A stretch of 64,000 bases of DNA. Origin: Pseudotabrizicola sediminis (GTDB taxonomy: Bacteria; Pseudomonadota; Alphaproteobacteria; Rhodobacterales; Rhodobacteraceae). Within the stretch, counting starts at the first letter, position 1, and the number at the start of each line of letters is the position of its first letter. Position numbers and translations under genes: made by a program. The notes beneath the pieces were generated by a model. It saw nothing but the letters and a program-made list of their open reading frames with translations. It was not told where the DNA came from and ran no database searches. Shown here in pieces: positions 36,026 to 44,312 of this stretch. The DNA is taken from NCBI RefSeq assembly GCF_004745575.1, contig NZ_RPEM01000002.1, positions 372,001 to 436,000 of the forward strand, given 5' to 3'.

Positions 36026-37437
36026 GGCAAAAGGTCTTTCAGGCGCAGGGCGGCGATGCGTTCCACCTGGGCGCAGGCGGTGGCGAATTCGGTGGCGGTG
36101 CCATTGGCGATGCGGGCGTGGAAGGCGGCAAGGATGCTGTCCTTGGTGTTGTCGCGCACGGCGATGATGAAGGGAAAGCCGTGCTTGGCGACATAGTCGG
36201 TGTTGAGCCGTTCGAAGGCCGCGCGTTCGGCATCGGTGAGGGCGTCGAGCGCGGCGCTGGCCTGTTCGGCGGTGGATTCGGGCGTCAGCCGTTTGGCGGC
36301 GGCGAGTTTGCCTGCAAGGTCAGGGTGGGCCTGCAGCACGGCCAGCTTTTCGGCGGGGCTGGCGCTGCGGAACATCCGGGTCAGGGCGGAGTGGACCCCG
36401 GCGGCGCAATCATGCGCGGGGCCGAGTTCGAGGGCATGGGCGCGTTCGGCGATCCATGGGGAGTGTTCATAGATGCCGCCGAAGCGTTCGGTGAAGCGCG
36501 CCTTGGTCATCTGGCTGGGGCGCTCGATGCGCTGGTGCGGGTGGGTTGTGGCCCAATGGCGGGCGATGTCGATGCGGCGGGGGAACCAGACGCCGGCGTG
36601 GCCCATGGCATAGTCGAGGAAGCGTTGCAGACCGGCAACCTTGCCGGGGCGGCCGATCAGGCGGTTGTGCAACCCGATGGAAAACATCTTTGCCCGGCCT
36701 GCCTCGCCTTCGGCATAGAGGGTGTCGAACGTGTCTTTCAGGTATTGGAAAAACTGCTCGCCGGTGATGTAGCCCGGCGCGGTGGCGAAGCGCATGTCAT
36801 TGGCTTCCAGCGTGTAGGGGATGACCAGTTGGTCATGGTCGCCTAGTTCCATCCAATAGGGCAGGTCGTCGTCGTAAGTGTCGGAGATCCAGGCCAGTTT
36901 CCGGGTTTCGGCGGTGAGCCGCACGGTGTTCATCGAACAGCGCCCGGTGTACCAGCCTTGCGGGGCCGCGCCGGTGACTTCCTGATGCAGGCGGAAGGCT
37001 TCGTCGATCTGGGCGCGTTCCTCATCTTGCGGCATGTCGCGGTGATCGACCCATTTCAGGCCGTGGCTGGCAATCTCCCACCCCGCCGCCTGCATCGCCG
37101 CCACCTGTTCGGGGTTGCGCGCAAGCGCAGAGGTGACGCCATAGACCGTGACCGGCAGGTCGCGCGTGGTGAACAGGCGGTGCAGCCGCCAGAACCCGGC
37201 GCGGGCACCGTAGTCGTAGATCGATTCCATGTTCCAGTGCCGCTGGCCCGGCCACGGCGCGGCCCCGGCGATGTCGGACAGGAAGGCTTCGGACTGCGCG
37301 TCGCCGTGCAGCAGGTTGTTCTCGCCGCCCTCTTCATAGTTCAGCACAAGGGAGATGGCGATCTTTGCGCCACCGGGCCATTGCGGATCAGGGGCATCGG
37401 GGCCGTGGCCACGGAAATCTCGGGGGTAGCGGGTCAC
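36022..37437 (-). CDS. puuE: fused allantoinase (PuuE) and OHCU decarboxylase (UraD)
   Basis: This is a two-domain enzyme of 471 residues. Residues 1 to about 305 form the polysaccharide-deacetylase-type allantoinase PuuE (MTRYPRDFRGHG, SLVLNYEEGGENN, NMESIYDYGARAGFWRLHRLF, FSIGLHNRLIGRPGK), which hydrolyses allantoin to allantoate. Residues of about 310-471 form 2-oxo-4-hydroxy-4-carboxy-5-ureidoimidazoline decarboxylase (FTERFGGIYEHSPWIAERA, LQAHPDLAGKL, TPESTAEQASAAL, YVAKHGFPFIIAVRD). Start GTG at 37437 gives the standard MTRYPRD start and has AGGTG four bases upstream. The fusion joins steps that flank allantoin. Confidence 0.94.
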   Translation of the reverse strand: MTRYPRDFRGHGPDAPDPQWPGGAKIAISLVLNYEEGGENNLLHGDAQSEAFLSDIAGAAPWPGQRHWNMESIYDYGARAGFWRLHRLFTTRDLPVTVYGVTSALARNPEQVAAMQAAGWEIASHGLKWVDHRDMPQDEERAQIDEAFRLHQEVTGAAPQGWYTGRCSMNTVRLTAETRKLAWISDTYDDDLPYWMELGDHDQLVIPYTLEANDMRFATAPGYITGEQFFQYLKDTFDTLYAEGEAGRAKMFSIGLHNRLIGRPGKVAGLQRFLDYAMGHAGVWFPRRIDIARHWATTHPHQRIERPSQMTKARFTERFGGIYEHSPWIAERAHALELGPAHDCAAGVHSALTRMFRSASPAEKLAVLQAHPDLAGKLAAAKRLTPESTAEQASAALDALTDAERAAFERLNTDYVAKHGFPFIIAVRDNTKDSILAAFHARIANGTATEFATACAQVERIAALRLKDLLP

Positions 37438-37555
37438 CGGGCACCTCACTTTCAATCTTTGCGGAAGGATAGACGCGAAATCTGCGGCGTTTTATCAAGA
37501 AATTCGAGAAAGACATATTCTGCGCACAGGCTGTCGTATCGGGGCGCGTTTCGTG

Positions 37556-37578
37556 CTGTGATACAAGCCGGATCACAG
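37556..37578. promoter_or_regulatory. inverted repeat before uraH
   Basis: CTGTGAT and ATCACAG form perfect 7-bp arms around a 9-base spacer in the puuE/uraH divergent region, ending 13 bases before the uraH start. It is a candidate operator for a urate-responsive regulator; it could also form an RNA hairpin that limits ribosome access. Confidence 0.5.
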
Positions 37579-37591
37579 GAAGGAACGGGCG

Positions 37592-37945
37592 ATGGGGCGG
37601 CTTTCGACACATGTGCTGGATACGGCGCTGGGCAAACCGGCGGCGGGGGTGAAAATCTGGCTGTACCGGGTCAGCGGGAATTCGCACAAGAAAATTGCCG
37701 AGGTTGTGACCAATGGTGATGGCCGCACCGATGCGCCGCTTCTGACGGGCGATGCGCTGCAGGCGGGCACCTATGAGCTGGTGTTCTTTGCCGGGGATTA
37801 CCTGCGCGCGAGCGGGCAATCGACGGGTGAGGTGTTGTTTCTGAACGAAATTCCGATACGGTTCGGGGTTCCCGACGCGGACCAGCATTATCATGTGCCG
37901 CTGTTGATTTCGCCCTTCGCCTATTCAACCTATCGCGGCAGTTGA
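37592..37945 (+). CDS. uraH: 5-hydroxyisourate hydrolase
   Basis: UraH (transthyretin-like HIUase) opens 5-hydroxyisourate to OHCU, which the UraD domain then decarboxylates. The 117-residue protein has the N-terminal LSTHVLDTALGKPAAGV (catalytic His6), VTNGDGRTDAPLL with the active-site Arg, the HYHVPLLISPFAYSTYRGS end and the diagnostic YRGS tail. It is divergent from puuE-uraD across 154 bases that include an inverted repeat. The ribosome-binding site is AGGAAGG. Confidence 0.95.
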   Translation: MGRLSTHVLDTALGKPAAGVKIWLYRVSGNSHKKIAEVVTNGDGRTDAPLLTGDALQAGTYELVFFAGDYLRASGQSTGEVLFLNEIPIRFGVPDADQHYHVPLLISPFAYSTYRGS

Positions 37946-38031
37946 TCCAGTCCCGGAAAACCTGACCTTGCGTCCGAGGCCGGAAAGCGGTTTTGTCTTG
38001 CGACAACGATAGCACTTTTCTGGAGAGTGGC

Positions 38032-39498
38032 ATGTTCAGGACCAATGTTTTGATGACGGCGCCGGTGATGGCGCTTTTGATGTGTGGCACGGCGCAGGCG
38101 GCGCTGACGGCCGATCAGGTCTGGGCCGATCTGCAGGCGGCCGCCGTTGAGGGCGGGATGAAGATTACCGTGGCGACGGAAGTGGCGGGGGATGGGGAGC
38201 TGACGCTGAACGGCGTGACCATCACCCCCGACGGCAAACCGGCGATCGCCACCATTTCCGAGGTTTCGATTGTCGAGCAGGACGATGGCAGCGTGGCGTT
38301 CTTCCCCGGTGAGATCCGGCTGGAAAACACCGGGCCGGGCAAGGTGACGATCACGCATGACGAGCTGTCGGTCAGCGCGTTCGAGGATGCGGGCGGGCTG
38401 GGCTATGGCTTTGACGCCGAAAGCCTGACCGTTGCGGTGAACATCGTCGAAGGGGCCAACCTGTTTGACGGCACCTTTGATCTGATTGCCGCCGGGGGGC
38501 GCTATACGCGCGGCACCGATGCGCTGGCGCTGGAAATGTCGGCAGACCAGCTGGTCTATAACATCACGCAGAAAGACCCGGCCCTTGGCATCGATTCTGC
38601 GCAGGTCAGCGACACCGCCGATCTGGCGCTGACCGGCGCGCTGACCCTGCCCGAGGGCATCAACCTGATGTCGCTGCAGGACACGCCTGCGTTCATCGCG
38701 GCGGTGCGCGCCGGTCTTGGCATCAGCCTCGAGGCGACGCAGGGCGTATCAACCGGCGATCTGGTCGAGAACAACCCGATGATGCCGATGAGCGTGGCGT
38801 TTTCGGCGGCACCGGGGACCACCTCGGTGACGGCGAATGCCGATGTGGTGGACATCTCGACCAGCGTCGAAGGGTTTGACGTGACCCTGCGCCCGCCGAT
38901 GATGCCGATGCCGGTGAGTGCAACCGGCGGCACCCTTGGCCTTGGGCTGAGCATGCCGGTGGCCGCCGCTGCGCAAGCGGGCGACTATGGCTTGCAGCTG
39001 ACGGTGGAAAATCTGGTGCTGGATGATGCGGCCTGGGGGATGATCGACGCGGGCAATGTGCTGGAGCATGGGCCGCTGGATGTGGCGCTGGATCTGGGCG
39101 GCACGGCGAAGGTCGATGTGCTGGACCTGATGCTGGCGGGGGAAACCGGCGTGCCGCCGGCCACCACGCCAGAGTTGCTGACGCTGGATATCCGCACGCT
39201 GGCGGTTCAGGCGCTTGGGGCCGTGGCCAACGCGACGGGGGCGTTCACCTTCGACAATGCGATGGTGGCCATGGGTGGCCCGCCGATGCCGCTCGGCACC
39301 GCCGATGTGCGGCTGGAGGGAGGCAACAAGCTGATCGACGGGTTGATCGCGATGGGTGTGATGACACAGGAAGACGCGATGGGCGCGCGGATGATGATGG
39401 CGATGTTCGGCCAGCCTGCCGGGGATGACGTGCTGACATCGAAGATCGAGGCGCGGGCAGGCGGGTCGATCTTTGTGAACGGCCAGCAGATCCAGTAA
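38032..39498 (+). CDS. exported DUF2125 family protein
   Basis: This 488-residue secreted or outer-envelope protein has a signal peptide (about 1-23, MFRTNVLMTAPVMALLMCG, cleavage after AQA). The mature part is a long beta-rich sequence with repeated Gly/Ala/Thr strands (VTITPDGKPAIATIS, GLGYGFDAESLTVAVNIV) and the DUF2125 pattern I recall from Rhodobacteraceae. Its function is unknown. I chose the ATG at 38032 because GGAG lies six bases upstream. It sits inside the urate region but has no evident role in purine breakdown. Confidence 0.72.
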   Translation: MFRTNVLMTAPVMALLMCGTAQAALTADQVWADLQAAAVEGGMKITVATEVAGDGELTLNGVTITPDGKPAIATISEVSIVEQDDGSVAFFPGEIRLENTGPGKVTITHDELSVSAFEDAGGLGYGFDAESLTVAVNIVEGANLFDGTFDLIAAGGRYTRGTDALALEMSADQLVYNITQKDPALGIDSAQVSDTADLALTGALTLPEGINLMSLQDTPAFIAAVRAGLGISLEATQGVSTGDLVENNPMMPMSVAFSAAPGTTSVTANADVVDISTSVEGFDVTLRPPMMPMPVSATGGTLGLGLSMPVAAAAQAGDYGLQLTVENLVLDDAAWGMIDAGNVLEHGPLDVALDLGGTAKVDVLDLMLAGETGVPPATTPELLTLDIRTLAVQALGAVANATGAFTFDNAMVAMGGPPMPLGTADVRLEGGNKLIDGLIAMGVMTQEDAMGARMMMAMFGQPAGDDVLTSKIEARAGGSIFVNGQQIQ

Positions 39499-39521
39499 GC
39501 GGCTTGCCCGGCAAGTGACGA

Positions 39522-40499
39522 TCAGACGCCCGCGCCATCCCCGGTGCGGGCGTCTTGCGTTGCGTTGTCTTGCGGTGCGTCGGGGCCATCGGTCGCGCGG
39601 CGCAGTTCTTCCTTGATTTTGGCCGCCATGTAATCGGTGAACAGCCGCACCTTGGGGTCTTTGAGCCGTCGGTGCTGGCTGAGGCTGGACAGTTGCACCG
39701 GGATCGGGGGCGTGGCGGCGGCCACGGGCAGCAGGGTGCCCGCGCGCAGATGATCGGCCACTTCGAAGCGGGGTTTCATCACGATGCCGCGCCCGGCCAG
39801 CGCCCATTGGGTCAGCACATCGCCGTCATCCGATTCGTAGGGACCGGTGATTTCAAACCGGCGCGGGCCGTCGGGGGTGATCAGGGTCCACTGAAATTCC
39901 TTGGCGCCGGGGTATCGCAGGTTCAGGCAATCATGCCGGTCGCGCAGCAGGGCGGCGCCGTCTTCGGGCATGCCCCGGCGCGTGATGTAATCAGGGGCGG
40001 CGCACAGCACCCGCTGGCAATCGGCGATCAGGCGGACCTTGAGCGTGCTGTCGTCCAGAATGCCCTGATGAAAGGCCACGTCGATGCCTTCGCTGACCAC
40101 ATCCACCCCCCGGTCAGACAGGCGCAGGCGCACGTCGATCTGCGGATAGAGATCCTTGAACGTGGGCACATGCGGCGCGATGAAGCGCCGGCCGATGCCA
40201 AGCGGGGCCGCGACAAAGATGGTGCCGCGCGGGTTTTGCGTGACATCCATCACCGCGGATTCGGCATCCTCGATCGCCTCCAGTATGCGGATGGCACCGT
40301 CATAGAAGATGCGGCCGTTTTCGGTGGGTTGCAGGCTGCGGGTGGTGCGGTTGAACAGGCGCACGCCAAGGTGCTTTTCCAGTTCCGATATCCGGGCCGA
40401 GGCCACGGCGGGCGAGGTCCGCTGATCGCGGGCCGCCGCACTCATGCTGCTCAATTCATAGACACGGACGAACATGCGGATGGTGTTGACGTAGGACAT
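39522..40499 (-). CDS. LysR-family transcriptional regulator
   Basis: This 325-residue LysR-type regulator has an N-terminal helix-turn-helix (about 3-62: MFVRVYELSSMSAAARDQRTSP, LEKHLGVRLFNRTTRS) and a periplasmic-binding-protein-like effector domain (about 90-295). The ending after residue 300 is charged and low in complexity. It is divergent from puuD, with a palindrome between them, so it probably controls urate catabolism; the effector is unknown. I chose the start MSYVNTIRMF; an upstream in-frame ATG at 40514 is less likely. Confidence 0.87.
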   Translation of the reverse strand: MSYVNTIRMFVRVYELSSMSAAARDQRTSPAVASARISELEKHLGVRLFNRTTRSLQPTENGRIFYDGAIRILEAIEDAESAVMDVTQNPRGTIFVAAPLGIGRRFIAPHVPTFKDLYPQIDVRLRLSDRGVDVVSEGIDVAFHQGILDDSTLKVRLIADCQRVLCAAPDYITRRGMPEDGAALLRDRHDCLNLRYPGAKEFQWTLITPDGPRRFEITGPYESDDGDVLTQWALAGRGIVMKPRFEVADHLRAGTLLPVAAATPPIPVQLSSLSQHRRLKDPKVRLFTDYMAAKIKEELRRATDGPDAPQDNATQDARTGDGAGV

Positions 40500-40537
40500 C
40501 TGGGCACATCCCATTATACGGCGGCATTTGAAAGTGA

Positions 40538-40582
40538 TGCGGTATTTCGCAGGATTAACAGAAGATGCAGCCTTGGTATAGC
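40538..40582 (+). promoter_or_regulatory. puuD promoter with candidate LysR-type site
   Basis: TGCGGTATTTCGCA (40538-40551), a 4-bp-arm inverted repeat, sits just upstream of TTAACA (40555-40560) and TATAGC (40577-40582), which are 16 bases apart and read toward puuD. The spacing places the palindrome near -45, suited to LysR-type activation. Confidence 0.45.
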
Positions 40583-40614
40583 GTTTGCACCAAGAACAGG
40601 CAGGAGGGCGTGCG

Positions 40615-41853
40615 ATGTATGATCTGGCGGTGATGTGGGAATGGGTGGAAATCGGCGTGCGCTGGCTGCATGTGATCACGGCCATCGCGTGGATCGGATC
40701 GTCGTTCTATTTCGTGGCGCTTGACCTTGGGTTGCGGAAAACCCCCAGCCTGCCGCCGCTGGCGCATGGCGAGGAGTGGCAGGTGCATGGCGGGGGCTTC
40801 TATCACATCCAGAAATATCTGGTGGCCCCGGAAATGATGCCCGAGCATCTGACCTGGTTCAAATGGGAGAGTTACGCCACCTGGCTGTCGGGGTTCGCCA
40901 TGCTGGTGCTGGTCTATTATCTGGGGGCAGAGATGTTCCTGATCGACCCGACCGTGATGGATCTGGCGGTGTGGCAGGCGGTGGGCATCTCATTGGCGTC
41001 GCTGGCCTTTGGCTGGCTGGTCTACAACACGCTGTGCCGGGTGTTCGTGAATGCCGATCAGACCGTGCTGATGGTGGCGCTGTTTGTGGTGCTGGTGGGG
41101 ATGTCGTGGTTTTACACGCAGGTGTTTTCGGGCCGCGCGGCGCTTTTGCACCTTGGCGCCTTCACCGCCACGATCATGTCTGCCAATGTGTTCATGGTGA
41201 TCATGCCCAACCAGCGCATCGTGGTGGCGGATCTGAAGGCCGGACGCAAGCCGGACCCTAAATATGGCAAGATCGCCAAGCAGCGCAGCACGCACAACAA
41301 TTACCTGACGCTGCCGGTGATTTTCCTGATGCTGTCGAACCATTACCCGCTGGTGTTTGCGACCGAGTATAACTGGATCATCGCGTCATTGGTCTTCCTG
41401 ATGGGGGTGACGATCCGGCACTGGTTCAACACACAGCACGCGCGCAAGGGCAACCCGCATTGGACATGGGGGCTGACAGCCATCCTGTTCCTGATGATTG
41501 CCTGGCTGTCCACGGCACCCCTGCGCACGGTGCCCGAGCCGGAGGCGGCGCTGTCGGGCGCGGCGTTGCAGCACGCGGCTGCGGCAGGGTTTGACGATGT
41601 GGTGGGGATTGTGCAGGGCCGGTGCAGCATGTGCCATGCGGCAGAGCCGTCGTGGGAAGGGATGGTCTGGCCGCCCAAGGGCGTGGTGCTGGAAACGCCG
41701 GCGCAGATCGCGCATGAGGCGCGGCGGATCTACATGCAATCGGGCGTCAGCCATGCCATGCCGCCGGGCAACCTGAGCTATATGGAGCCGGAAGAACGGT
41801 TTGCGATCATCCGCTGGTTCCGTGCGGCGGGCTTGGGCGGGGTCGAGGGGTGA
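40615..41853 (+). CDS. puuD: membrane urate hydroxylase PuuD with cytochrome c domain
   Basis: PuuD oxidises urate to 5-hydroxyisourate using a fused cytochrome c as electron outlet instead of oxygen-dependent uricase. The 412-residue protein has a polytopic N-terminal domain (about 1-305: WLHVITAIAWIGSSFYFVAL, then KWESYATWLSGFAMLVLVYY), then a C-terminal cytochrome c with heme motif CSMCH at 337-341 and Met ligand candidates near SHAMPPGNLSYM. The start has GGAGGG six bases upstream. UraH and UraD act on its product. Confidence 0.94.
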   Translation: MYDLAVMWEWVEIGVRWLHVITAIAWIGSSFYFVALDLGLRKTPSLPPLAHGEEWQVHGGGFYHIQKYLVAPEMMPEHLTWFKWESYATWLSGFAMLVLVYYLGAEMFLIDPTVMDLAVWQAVGISLASLAFGWLVYNTLCRVFVNADQTVLMVALFVVLVGMSWFYTQVFSGRAALLHLGAFTATIMSANVFMVIMPNQRIVVADLKAGRKPDPKYGKIAKQRSTHNNYLTLPVIFLMLSNHYPLVFATEYNWIIASLVFLMGVTIRHWFNTQHARKGNPHWTWGLTAILFLMIAWLSTAPLRTVPEPEAALSGAALQHAAAAGFDDVVGIVQGRCSMCHAAEPSWEGMVWPPKGVVLETPAQIAHEARRIYMQSGVSHAMPPGNLSYMEPEERFAIIRWFRAAGLGGVEG

Positions 41854-41859
41854 GTGGCA

Positions 41860-41887
41860 AAAGGGCCGGGGGTGACCCCGGCCCTTT
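41860..41887. terminator. bidirectional hairpin between puuD and znuA
   Basis: A perfect 12-bp stem AAAGGGCCGGGG / CCCCGGCCCTTT with loop GTGA lies between the convergent puuD and znuA genes. A and T runs at the stem base serve both directions. Confidence 0.8.
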
Positions 41888-41905
41888 GCCTGTGTCAGGG
41901 CAGGA

Positions 41906-42952
41906 TCAGCCGTTCAGGCAGTCTGCCAGAGTGGTCGCCAGGGCCCGCATCATTGTGGCGTAGGCGTCTGGGCCGGGCTCTGTCGTGCTGCCCTCGGGGT
42001 CCAGCGCCGCGCCGACGCGGGCGCCCGAGCCATCTGCCATCTGGGTGACCAGTGCGGGGTCGTGCTGCGCTTCGGGGAACAGGCACAGGGCACTGCCTGC
42101 CGCCACGGTTTGCGACAGGTCGCGCAGCCGCGCGGCACCGGGCGAGCTGGCATCGCCAAGCGCCACCGATCCGGCCACGGTCAGCCCGTAATGGCTGGTG
42201 AAATAGCCGTAGGCGTCGTGATAGACGACAAAGGGTTTGCCCGCGACGGGGGCCAGCGTTGCCGCCAGTTCGGCGTCGAGTGCCGCAAACCCGGCCTTGG
42301 CCGCTTCGGCATTCGCGGCATAGGTCGCCGCATTCTCAGGGTCGATCCGCGACAGCTCTGCCGCGATCAGACCGGCCCAGACCTGCGCGTTGGCCGGGTC
42401 GAGCCAGGCATGCGGATCGGTGCCGGCATGGTCGTGGCCTTCGTGGTCATCCTGCCCGGCGTGGTCTTCGTGATCGTGCTCATGGGTTTCGGCGCTGGCC
42501 TCTGTGGCGTGATCATGCGCGTCATGGTCGTGCCCGGTGTGGTGCGCGTCGTCATGGTCGTGTGCTTGGGCACCTGCTTTGGCGGCGTGGTTATCATGAT
42601 CATGCGCGCCGGTGTCGCCGTAAATCTGGCGGTGCGTGCCCGTCGCCGCCAAGAGGCCAAGGCGTGGCACATCTGGCGACAGGCCGTCGAGTGCGCGTTC
42701 CATCCAAGGCGACATCTCTGGCCCGATCCAGACGATCAGGCCTGCACGCGCCAGGTTTGCGGCCTGACTGGGGCGCATCTGGTAGTTGTGGGCATTGGCA
42801 CCGCGGTCCAAAAGCAGGTCCGGCTGGCCGAGATTGCCCATGACCTGGGCGACAATAGAGTGGACCGGCGGCATGTCGGTCACCACGCGGGGCACCTCGG
42901 CCAAGGCGGGGAGAGCGGTGCTGGCCAAGAGAAGGGATATGATATAACGCAT
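41906..42952 (-). CDS. znuA: zinc ABC transporter substrate-binding protein
   Basis: ZnuA captures zinc in the periplasm for ZnuBC. The 348-residue protein has a signal peptide (MRYIISLLLASTALPALA, cleavage about 18/19) and metal-ligand segments NAHNYQMRPSQA, DPHAWLDPANAQVW, VYHDAYGYFTSHYG and LFPEAQHD. A long His/Asp-rich loop (about 115-180) is typical of zinc-specific members. It is divergent from zur-znuCB, with a Zur-like box in the 77-base spacer and a second copy of the same motif over its own first codons. Confidence 0.95.
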   Translation of the reverse strand: MRYIISLLLASTALPALAEVPRVVTDMPPVHSIVAQVMGNLGQPDLLLDRGANAHNYQMRPSQAANLARAGLIVWIGPEMSPWMERALDGLSPDVPRLGLLAATGTHRQIYGDTGAHDHDNHAAKAGAQAHDHDDAHHTGHDHDAHDHATEASAETHEHDHEDHAGQDDHEGHDHAGTDPHAWLDPANAQVWAGLIAAELSRIDPENAATYAANAEAAKAGFAALDAELAATLAPVAGKPFVVYHDAYGYFTSHYGLTVAGSVALGDASSPGAARLRDLSQTVAAGSALCLFPEAQHDPALVTQMADGSGARVGAALDPEGSTTEPGPDAYATMMRALATTLADCLNG

Positions 42953-43004
42953 GCGGGGGCCTTTCTGGATGTCTTTATGGGCCTTATGTATGTTATATCA
43001 TAAC
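42938..43004. promoter_or_regulatory. Zur-type operator(s) between znuA and zur
   Basis: TGTTATATCATAAC at 42991-43004 has GTTAT/ATAAC arms and resembles the AT-rich Zur boxes of alphaproteobacteria. A related GTTATATCATAT occurs on the minus strand at 42949-42938, over codons 2-6 of znuA. Zinc-loaded Zur binding here would shut off znuA and zur-znuCB together. Confidence 0.6.
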
Positions 43005-43029
43005 TGGTCAACCCAGCAAGGAACCCGTC

Positions 43030-43551
43030 ATGCCGCATGACCATACCGACAGCGATTGTCCCGGCTGTGCTGCCCCCGATCTGGCCTTTGCCGCACATGA
43101 CCACGCCCATTGCGCCGCCGATGTGCTGGCGCGGGCCGAGGCGCTGACCACCGCTTCGGGTGCGCGGCTGACGCCGGTGCGCAGGCGGGTGCTGGAGATC
43201 TTGCTGGAGAACCACAAGGCGATGGGGGCCTATGATGTGCTGCAACGGCTGGCGGCGGATGGCTATGGCAACCAGCCGCCGGTGGCCTACCGCGCGCTGG
43301 AGTTTCTGGTGGACCATGGGCTTGCCCACCGCATCCGCCGCCTGAATGCCTTTGCCGCCTGCATGCATCCGGGCGAAGAGCATGCGCCGGCCTTCCTGAT
43401 CTGCCGCGCCTGCGATGCGGTGGCCGAGGCCCCGGCGGCCCCGGTGCGCGCGGCGTTGGACAGTGCCGCCGCTGCGCTGGGCTTTGTGATCGAACGGTCG
43501 AACGTCGAGGCGCTGGGCCTGTGCCCGTCCTGTCAGGACGCGGCAGCATGA
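43030..43551 (+). CDS. zur: zinc uptake regulator Zur (Fur family)
   Basis: Zur represses zinc uptake genes when zinc is sufficient. The 173-residue Fur-family protein has a His/Cys-rich N-terminus (MPHDHTDSDCPGCAAPDL), a winged helix (TPVRRRVLEILLENHKAMGAYDVL, PPVAYRALEFLVDHGLAHRI), and structural zinc cysteines in LICRACDA and LCPSCQDA. It is encoded with znuCB, and the ATGA overlap with znuC supports co-translation. The N-terminal CPGC pair is an extra feature that could bind metal. Confidence 0.93.
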   Translation: MPHDHTDSDCPGCAAPDLAFAAHDHAHCAADVLARAEALTTASGARLTPVRRRVLEILLENHKAMGAYDVLQRLAADGYGNQPPVAYRALEFLVDHGLAHRIRRLNAFAACMHPGEEHAPAFLICRACDAVAEAPAAPVRAALDSAAAALGFVIERSNVEALGLCPSCQDAAA

Positions 43552-44312
43552 GCCTGATCGCCGCCGAGCGGATCTGCGTGGGCTTTGGCGGGGCCGAGGT
43601 GCTGCACGACGTATCGGTTGCCGTGCAGCAGGGTGAGATTGTCACCATCGTCGGGCCGAACGGGTCGGGCAAATCCACGCTGTTGCGCGCGCTGTTGGGG
43701 ATTTTGCCGGTGGCGCGGGGCCGGGTGAGCCGTGCGCCGGGCTTGCGGATCGGCTATGTGCCGCAGCGTCTGGCGCTGGACCGCAGCTTGCCGATGACTG
43801 TGCGGCGGTTCTTGTCGCTGCCGGTGCGGGTGAGCGACGGGGCGGCGGGGGCGGCGCTGGCCCGCGTGGGCGTGCCGGATGTGGGGGCGTTGCAGATGGC
43901 GAGCCTGTCGGGCGGGCAGTTGCAGCGGGTGCTGCTGGCGCGCGCGCTGCTGTCCGACCCGCAGCTTCTGGTGCTGGACGAGCCGACCCAAGGGCTGGAC
44001 CAGCCGGGCGAGGCAGGGTTCTACCAGTTGATCGCGGATGTGCGGGGCAGCACGGGCGTGGCGGTGCTGATGGTCAGCCATGACCTGCATGTGGTGATGG
44101 CGGCGAGTGACCGGGTGATCTGCCTGAACGGCCATGTCTGCTGTGAAGGCACGCCAAAGGTGGTGTCTTCGGCCCCGGAATACCGCGCGCTGTTCGGGCT
44201 TGGCACCCAAGGCGCGCTGGCGCTGTACCAGCATGTGCATGACCATGATCACACGCATGATCATGACCACAGCCACGATCACCCTCATGAACACGATCAT
44301 ACCCATGCTTGA
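43548..44312 (+). CDS. znuC: zinc ABC transporter ATP-binding protein with His-rich tail
   Basis: ZnuC powers zinc import. The 254-residue ATPase has Walker A GPNGSGKST (about 36-44), signature LSGGQLQRVLLARALL and Walker B LLVLDEPTQGLD. The final 26 residues are almost entirely His and Asp (VHDHDHTHDHDHSHDH and more), which may hold zinc on the cytoplasmic side. The ATG overlaps the zur stop. The His tail coding region overlaps the znuB start. Confidence 0.94.
   Translation: MSLIAAERICVGFGGAEVLHDVSVAVQQGEIVTIVGPNGSGKSTLLRALLGILPVARGRVSRAPGLRIGYVPQRLALDRSLPMTVRRFLSLPVRVSDGAAGAALARVGVPDVGALQMASLSGGQLQRVLLARALLSDPQLLVLDEPTQGLDQPGEAGFYQLIADVRGSTGVAVLMVSHDLHVVMAASDRVICLNGHVCCEGTPKVVSSAPEYRALFGLGTQGALALYQHVHDHDHTHDHDHSHDHPHEHDHTHA

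Noticed and set aside
41900-42960. His/Asp-rich repeats in znuA and znuC as possible CRISPR-like or tandem DNA repeats
   Set aside because: The periodic CATGAC/GATCAC triplets encode His-Asp runs in metal-binding segments. The codons vary and there is no spacer structure. No CRISPR array was seen anywhere in the window.
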